Made by a program: the position numbers and the translations under genes
Shown here: positions 59,883 through 64,000 of the stretch, piece after piece
Layout of the letters: the number at the start of each line of letters is the position of its first letter
How positions within the stretch are numbered: the stretch's first letter is position 1
NCBI RefSeq assembly: GCF_958295425.1
Contig: NC_081154.1
Span: forward strand, 1,426,001-1,490,000
From: Solea solea
Lineage: Eukaryota; Chordata; Actinopteri; Pleuronectiformes; Soleidae
Direction of reading: 5' to 3'
DNA: 64,000 nt
The notes under the pieces: generated by a model
What the model was told of the DNA's origin: nothing
Seen by the model: the letters and a program-made list of their open reading frames with translations, nothing else
Databases searched by the model: none

Positions 59883-62382
59883 TTATGATTTCATGATGAC
59901 TCTTATCTTTTTATCACCAAGAATGAGTCTGAGAAAAAAAGGAGAGAGAGAACACTGTTATTTTATTTAATATTCATTTAATTATTAATGTCACATTTCA
60001 TTTATTTTATTTAAGATGTATTGTGTTGAACGACTCCAGAGTTGCAAAAGAAGGCCATAGAATTAGAATTATTAAATTAAAATAATTAATTAGATTTTTA
60101 ATTTGGATTTGGATTTGAGTTCTTTATTGTTCTGTGTTTTACAACAAAATTACATTTGTGACAAAAATGTGATCTCAAGGCATAAATTAAAGATTTTAAG
60201 GCACAGAAGAATATTTTAATTTCTTCTACCTGAACTAAATACAGGTAATAACAGATATTTGTGTGAAGTCAGGAAAGATCTAATTTAAGTGAACTTTAAT
60301 TTAACTTTTATTCAATTTAACTTGATTTAACTGAACGAAATTGAATTTAACCTAATTTAATTTAACTACATCTATTTTAAATTATTTTGACTAAAATGAA
60401 TTTAACAAAATTTAATTTAATAACATCTATTTTAAATTAACAACATTTATTTTATTCAATTGAATTGAACTTAATTTAATTTAACAAAGTTTATTTTCAT
60501 TTATTTTAACTTAATTGAATTGAACTTAATTGTATTTAAATGAATGTTACCTGACGAGTGCTGTGGCCACCAGTCCTCCTCCTAAGGGTCCAGCCCAGTA
60601 AACCCAGTGATAATTCCAGTAGTTCATCATCACAGCTGGACCAAAAGCTCTAGCCGGGTTCAGACAAGCTCCAGAAACATCGGCCCTGCACCAACATGAT
60701 TTATTTATGTTAATAAAAAACAAATAAAAACTATCACAGAATTCATTATTAATTCATTTATTATTATATTAGATCATTTTTCAGAGAGCATTTCAGAGAA
60801 GCTGCATTCTCTTTAATTTTGTACAAACTCAATAAACAAATTTTTTTCTTCTTCTTTTTTTTATCTCACCCTGCCAGGATGCTGATGATGACAGAGCAGC
60901 CCACTAGAAAAGGCCCGTGTGGGGTTTTGGTTTTTCCATTCACGGCCACTAGAAGGAGCACCATGGTGACCAAACAGGTCATGGCCACTTCCCCAAAGAT
61001 GGCTTTGTACAGCTGCTTCTCTGACGTGAGGATGTCAAACGCTGCTCCTGTAGCATTGTTGTAGCGCTCTGCTGGTGTCATCAACTGTAAAATAATAATA
61101 CTGAATAATAATACACTGTATAAAACAAAAAAATTACGTTCTGTACCCTAAGAACAAAAAATTTACATTTTTTTTGTTTGGCATATGTGTAATTGTCCTG
61201 GTAATCCAGGTGGTAAGGTTGTCCATACTGAAATAATTTAGTTTTTATAATGAGGAGTGATGTTGACTAAAAACTGAGGGGGGAGAGGGAGTAAGTAATG
61301 CTACACAAAAAGAATAATGCAAAAATCAATGTCATTGTTAATGGCTTGCATATTCCAGGCTGAAATCATATCATCATGTAGTGTATGGACAATATTGGTC
61401 ATTTTGTGGGGGTTTCTTCTGTTAAAATCTGTGTAATTGTGTTCAAAAAACTGTTAAATATATGTGAAAAGAAAATCAATAACCCTGGCGTTTCATAGCA
61501 GTATTACGGAGGGTACATTTTCGTCCTTAAGGTGAAGAATGTTACTTTTTTTTCTAAAGTCGCATTTAAATGATGTTTTTATATGTGAGTGTATTTTAAA
61601 AATAAAGAGCTCAAATCCTTCCAGAATATTATGTGTTTTCACGTTTCATTTTCATAATGACCTTGGCCATTCCAGCTCCAAGAACTCCTCCGATGAGCTG
61701 ACACATGATATACGGTACGACCATCATCAGCTCCATGCCTCCACACAGGTAGATGGCAATAGTGAAGGGAGGATTGAAGTGGGAGCCACTGGAGGGAGAG
61801 GGAGGAGAGACAAAGAAAAAAAGGGTGAGAGAGCAGAGATTTAGTCAAGTAGAGATTATTATTGCGAGGGTGGAGCTGTTCTTTTATTTGTGTTGCAAGC
61901 TTCCTCTTCAAAATGTGAAATTCACACTTTGGTGGTTCAGTAGCTGTAGGAGTTAGGGGACTCTCAGGTGTGGCGTACAATAGAATTTTGTAAGTTATAA
62001 AGTAGAATTTTGTGTACCATAAAGTAGAATTTCGTATAATGTGAAGTAGAATTTGGAAGTTATTTCTGTGACAGAACAAACAGAAGTCACATTGTGGTCA
62101 AACAGGTGATCTTTACCTGATCTTCTCCATGGAAGCCACCATCACTGCCACGGCCAGTCCGTGCACCAGCGCCGGCTGTAAGCGTCCGGCTGCAGGAACG
62201 TTCTCGATGACTGACACACAGCCGATGAAAACAAAGAACATGGTGCCCACGAGTTCAGCCACACAGGGCTGGTACACTCTCTCATATTTGTTGACAGGAC
62301 GAGGACTGGACTCTGTCCACGTCCTCTCCTTCTCCATGAGAGTGTTGCCTGTGTCGTCAGTTCCCAGTCTCTCGACTCCCAT
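59883..62382 (-). CDS. aqp8: Aquaporin 8
   Basis: A membrane channel for water and, in this subfamily, ammonia and peroxide. Exons: 62117-62382, 61662-61788, 60870-61084, 60551-60685 and 59883-59928; 789 bp, 262 residues. The start is [10 protein letters not shown]; membrane parts begin at [20 protein letters not shown]. The first pore motif is HFNPPFT (Asn94-Pro-Pro), i.e. NPP where the canonical motif is NPA; the second is LNPARAFGP (Asn212, with the filter Arg215). The last exon, encoding [14 protein letters not shown], is only 46 bp of coding sequence and lies 620 bp beyond exon 4; stopping at exon 4 would lose the C-terminal tail. The exon 2 donor is GTCATT, weak but the only one in phase. 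Identity as aqp8 is clear; the paralogue (aqp8a/b) is not. Confidence 0.93.
60060..60540. other. aqp8 intron 4, TTTAA-rich
   Basis: Low-complexity 'aatttaac' words dominate 60250-60540. No exon lies between 59929 and 60550. Confidence 0.7.
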
Positions 62383-62480
62383 CTCTGTTCTTGTCTTAAT
62401 CCTAATCCTGCTGGACTCTGCTTGTGTGTGTGTGTGTGTAGATAGTGCAGTTATATATTGTCAACACCAGTAGCTGACAC
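62383..62480 (-). promoter_or_regulatory. aqp8: aqp8 promoter region
   Basis: On the gene strand a TATATAA lies about 70 bp upstream of the ATG (reverse at 62451-62458), separated from it by a short (CA)n. Confidence 0.5.
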
Positions 62481-62594
62481 TCTGACCTGTAAATGACTGT
62501 CATTTCACTTTCATGCTCATAAAAGTGTCTGAAGTTCCATGAAATGGTGTCAAAGAACTTCAGTTCAGAGCGGTTACTGTGATTACTAGTACTA

Positions 62595-63250
62595 TATGAA
62601 GACTACTACTACTGCTGCTGCTGCTACTACTACTACTACTACTGTGCAAGAACTACGACGACTGCTGCTACTACTACTACTATATGACTACAAATGACAA
62701 CAACTTATACCAACAGTACTATATAAAGACTACTACTACTGCTGCTGCTACTACTCTGATAACAAATGACTACTACTAATTATACTACTAGTACTATATG
62801 AGGACTACTACTGCTATATGACTATAAATGACAACAACTTATACCAACAGTACTATATAAAGACTACTACTACTGCTGCTACTACTCTGATAGCAAATGA
62901 CTACTACTACTTATACTACTAGTACTATATAAGGACTACTACTGCTGCTGCTGCTACTACTACTATGACTATAAATGACTACTACAACTTGTTCTACTAG
63001 TACTATATGAAGACTACTACTACTACTAACACTGTGCAAGTACTACTACTGCTGCTCCTACTACTATTACTGTATGACTACAAATTTCTACTATTATACA
63101 ACTACAACCTCTACTACTAAACTAATATAATACACTAGTATACTACAAATGACTACTACTACCTATACTACTAGTACTATATGAAGACTACTGCTGCTGC
63201 TACTACTACTGTGAAAGAACTACTACTACTACTACTACTACTACTTCTTA
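62595..63250. repeat. (CTA/CTG)n triplet-rich satellite region
   Basis: Composite units of 'tactactactgctgctgcta' separated by phrases such as 'agtactatatgaagactact' and 'gactacaaatgac', repeated about eight times. This is a compound minisatellite built from triplets. Confidence 0.9.
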
Positions 63251-63512
63251 TATACTACTAATAGAATGGAATTTCAAAATAAGAGTCCATGGAAGATTGT
63301 TTTTCACGTTATTAACTGAATTTAAAGTATTAAAAAACTATTTGCTTGTTGTTAAAAGTTGATAATGATATAATTCTATATTGTTACAGCAAACAATGTG
63401 TTATGTACTTTCTACATGTCAGTGTAGCTTTATCTTAATCCTGATTACAATCCACCTCATCATTATCATCAATCATCCATTTTCCATGTATATTTTTTAC
63501 ATAATACATACA

Positions 63513-63545
<33 letters not shown>

Positions 63546-64000
63546 CACACACATATATATACATATATATATATACATATTGTATTATCGTTGAGTGAAG
63601 GGCGGCAGTTTATGACGGTAATCCAGATTTACAGTGCAGGGCAGTGAACTGCCTTTTTACCATGCTTTAAGTAGTAAAGTTATCACAGTATAGTTCTCCA
63701 TTCAGGACTTCTGACCAAACAGTGAGTACAAAACAAAACTGTGATTGTTTGCGTACGAAATGAACAGTAATGGAATGTCTCTGAAGTTTGTCCAGAAGCC
63801 GTAACAGACGTGTAAAATCCCAAAGCAGGCTTAGCGCTCAGACCCGTATCCTTCCATTTAAACCTTTTATTGAGTCTTCAGATACAAACCCCAGCACTGA
63901 GTAACAGTCAACACTTAGAAAAATGATCCAACATGAAATAAAAACATACTTTTTGTCTGAATTCAAGCGATTACAGTACAATGTTGGAGAAAAGTGTTCA
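63251..64000. other. Right end of window, no gene seen
   Basis: Contains an (AT)/(CA) microsatellite at 63508-63580. A reverse AATAAA at about 63865 could mark the 3' end of a minus-strand gene lying to the right, but no coding sequence is visible. Confidence 0.4.

Noticed and set aside
1..64000. CRISPR arrays, bacterial operons, phage or integron systems
   Set aside because: The window is clearly vertebrate; tandem arrays here have no unique spacers of constant length.

Overview
The window is vertebrate genomic DNA from a teleost fish, probably a percomorph. It has multi-exon genes with GT-AG introns, short globin introns, fish-type globins with [10 protein letters not shown] and HSEKLHVDP motifs, and introns crowded with fish-type MITEs, SINEs and microsatellites. 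Gene order is spag9 (-), daglb (-), two uncharacterised single-exon genes (-), alpha-globin (+), beta-globin (-), beta (+), beta (+), beta (-), alpha (+), aqp8 (-). Globins next to aqp8 fit the teleost 'LA' haemoglobin cluster, as opposed to the MN cluster flanked by mpg/nprl3. That assignment rests on known synteny and not on a search.

1-20.9 kb: the 5' half of spag9 (JIP4, a JNK/kinesin scaffold) on the minus strand. Eight coding exons of the long isoform are visible (438 codons), and the rest lies off the left edge. A separate alternative first exon at 8326-8489 encodes an N-terminal membrane segment very like that of the short mammalian SPAG9 isoform. The introns hold several MITE families. 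24.0-31.5 kb: a complete daglb (diacylglycerol lipase beta) on the minus strand, 15 coding exons and 672 codons, with an intact Ser445/Asp497/His639 triad.

31.5-39.4 kb: repeat-rich DNA with two single-exon ORFs (33078-33596 and 36424-37218, both minus). They look like diverged paralogues with one architecture: hydrophobic helix, charged helical region, hydrophobic helix. I recognise no described family; they are the best candidates here for something undescribed.

39.5-59.7 kb: the haemoglobin cluster. The first alpha gene resembles alpha-D and has a 2.2-kb second intron carrying a LINE fragment and a 550-bp minisatellite. Four beta genes share a 76-bp intron 1 that is almost identical in every copy, which suggests gene conversion. 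Beta-1 and beta-2 are the arms of a roughly 0.9-kb head-to-head inverted repeat. Beta-2 and beta-3 are tandem duplicates including a SINE in the 3' flank. Beta-4 is more diverged and ends in Tyr instead of the usual C-terminal His. The second alpha gene runs tail-to-tail into aqp8 with only 228 bp between stop codons. 59.9-62.4 kb: a complete five-exon aqp8 whose last exon is 46 bp of coding sequence. 62.4-64 kb: triplet and AT microsatellites with no gene seen.

The globin genes together supply alpha and beta chains for haemoglobin tetramers; TATA-like boxes and GATA motifs lie upstream of most of them. spag9, daglb and aqp8 are flanking genes with unrelated roles (vesicle transport and JNK signalling, endocannabinoid synthesis, water and small-solute transport).
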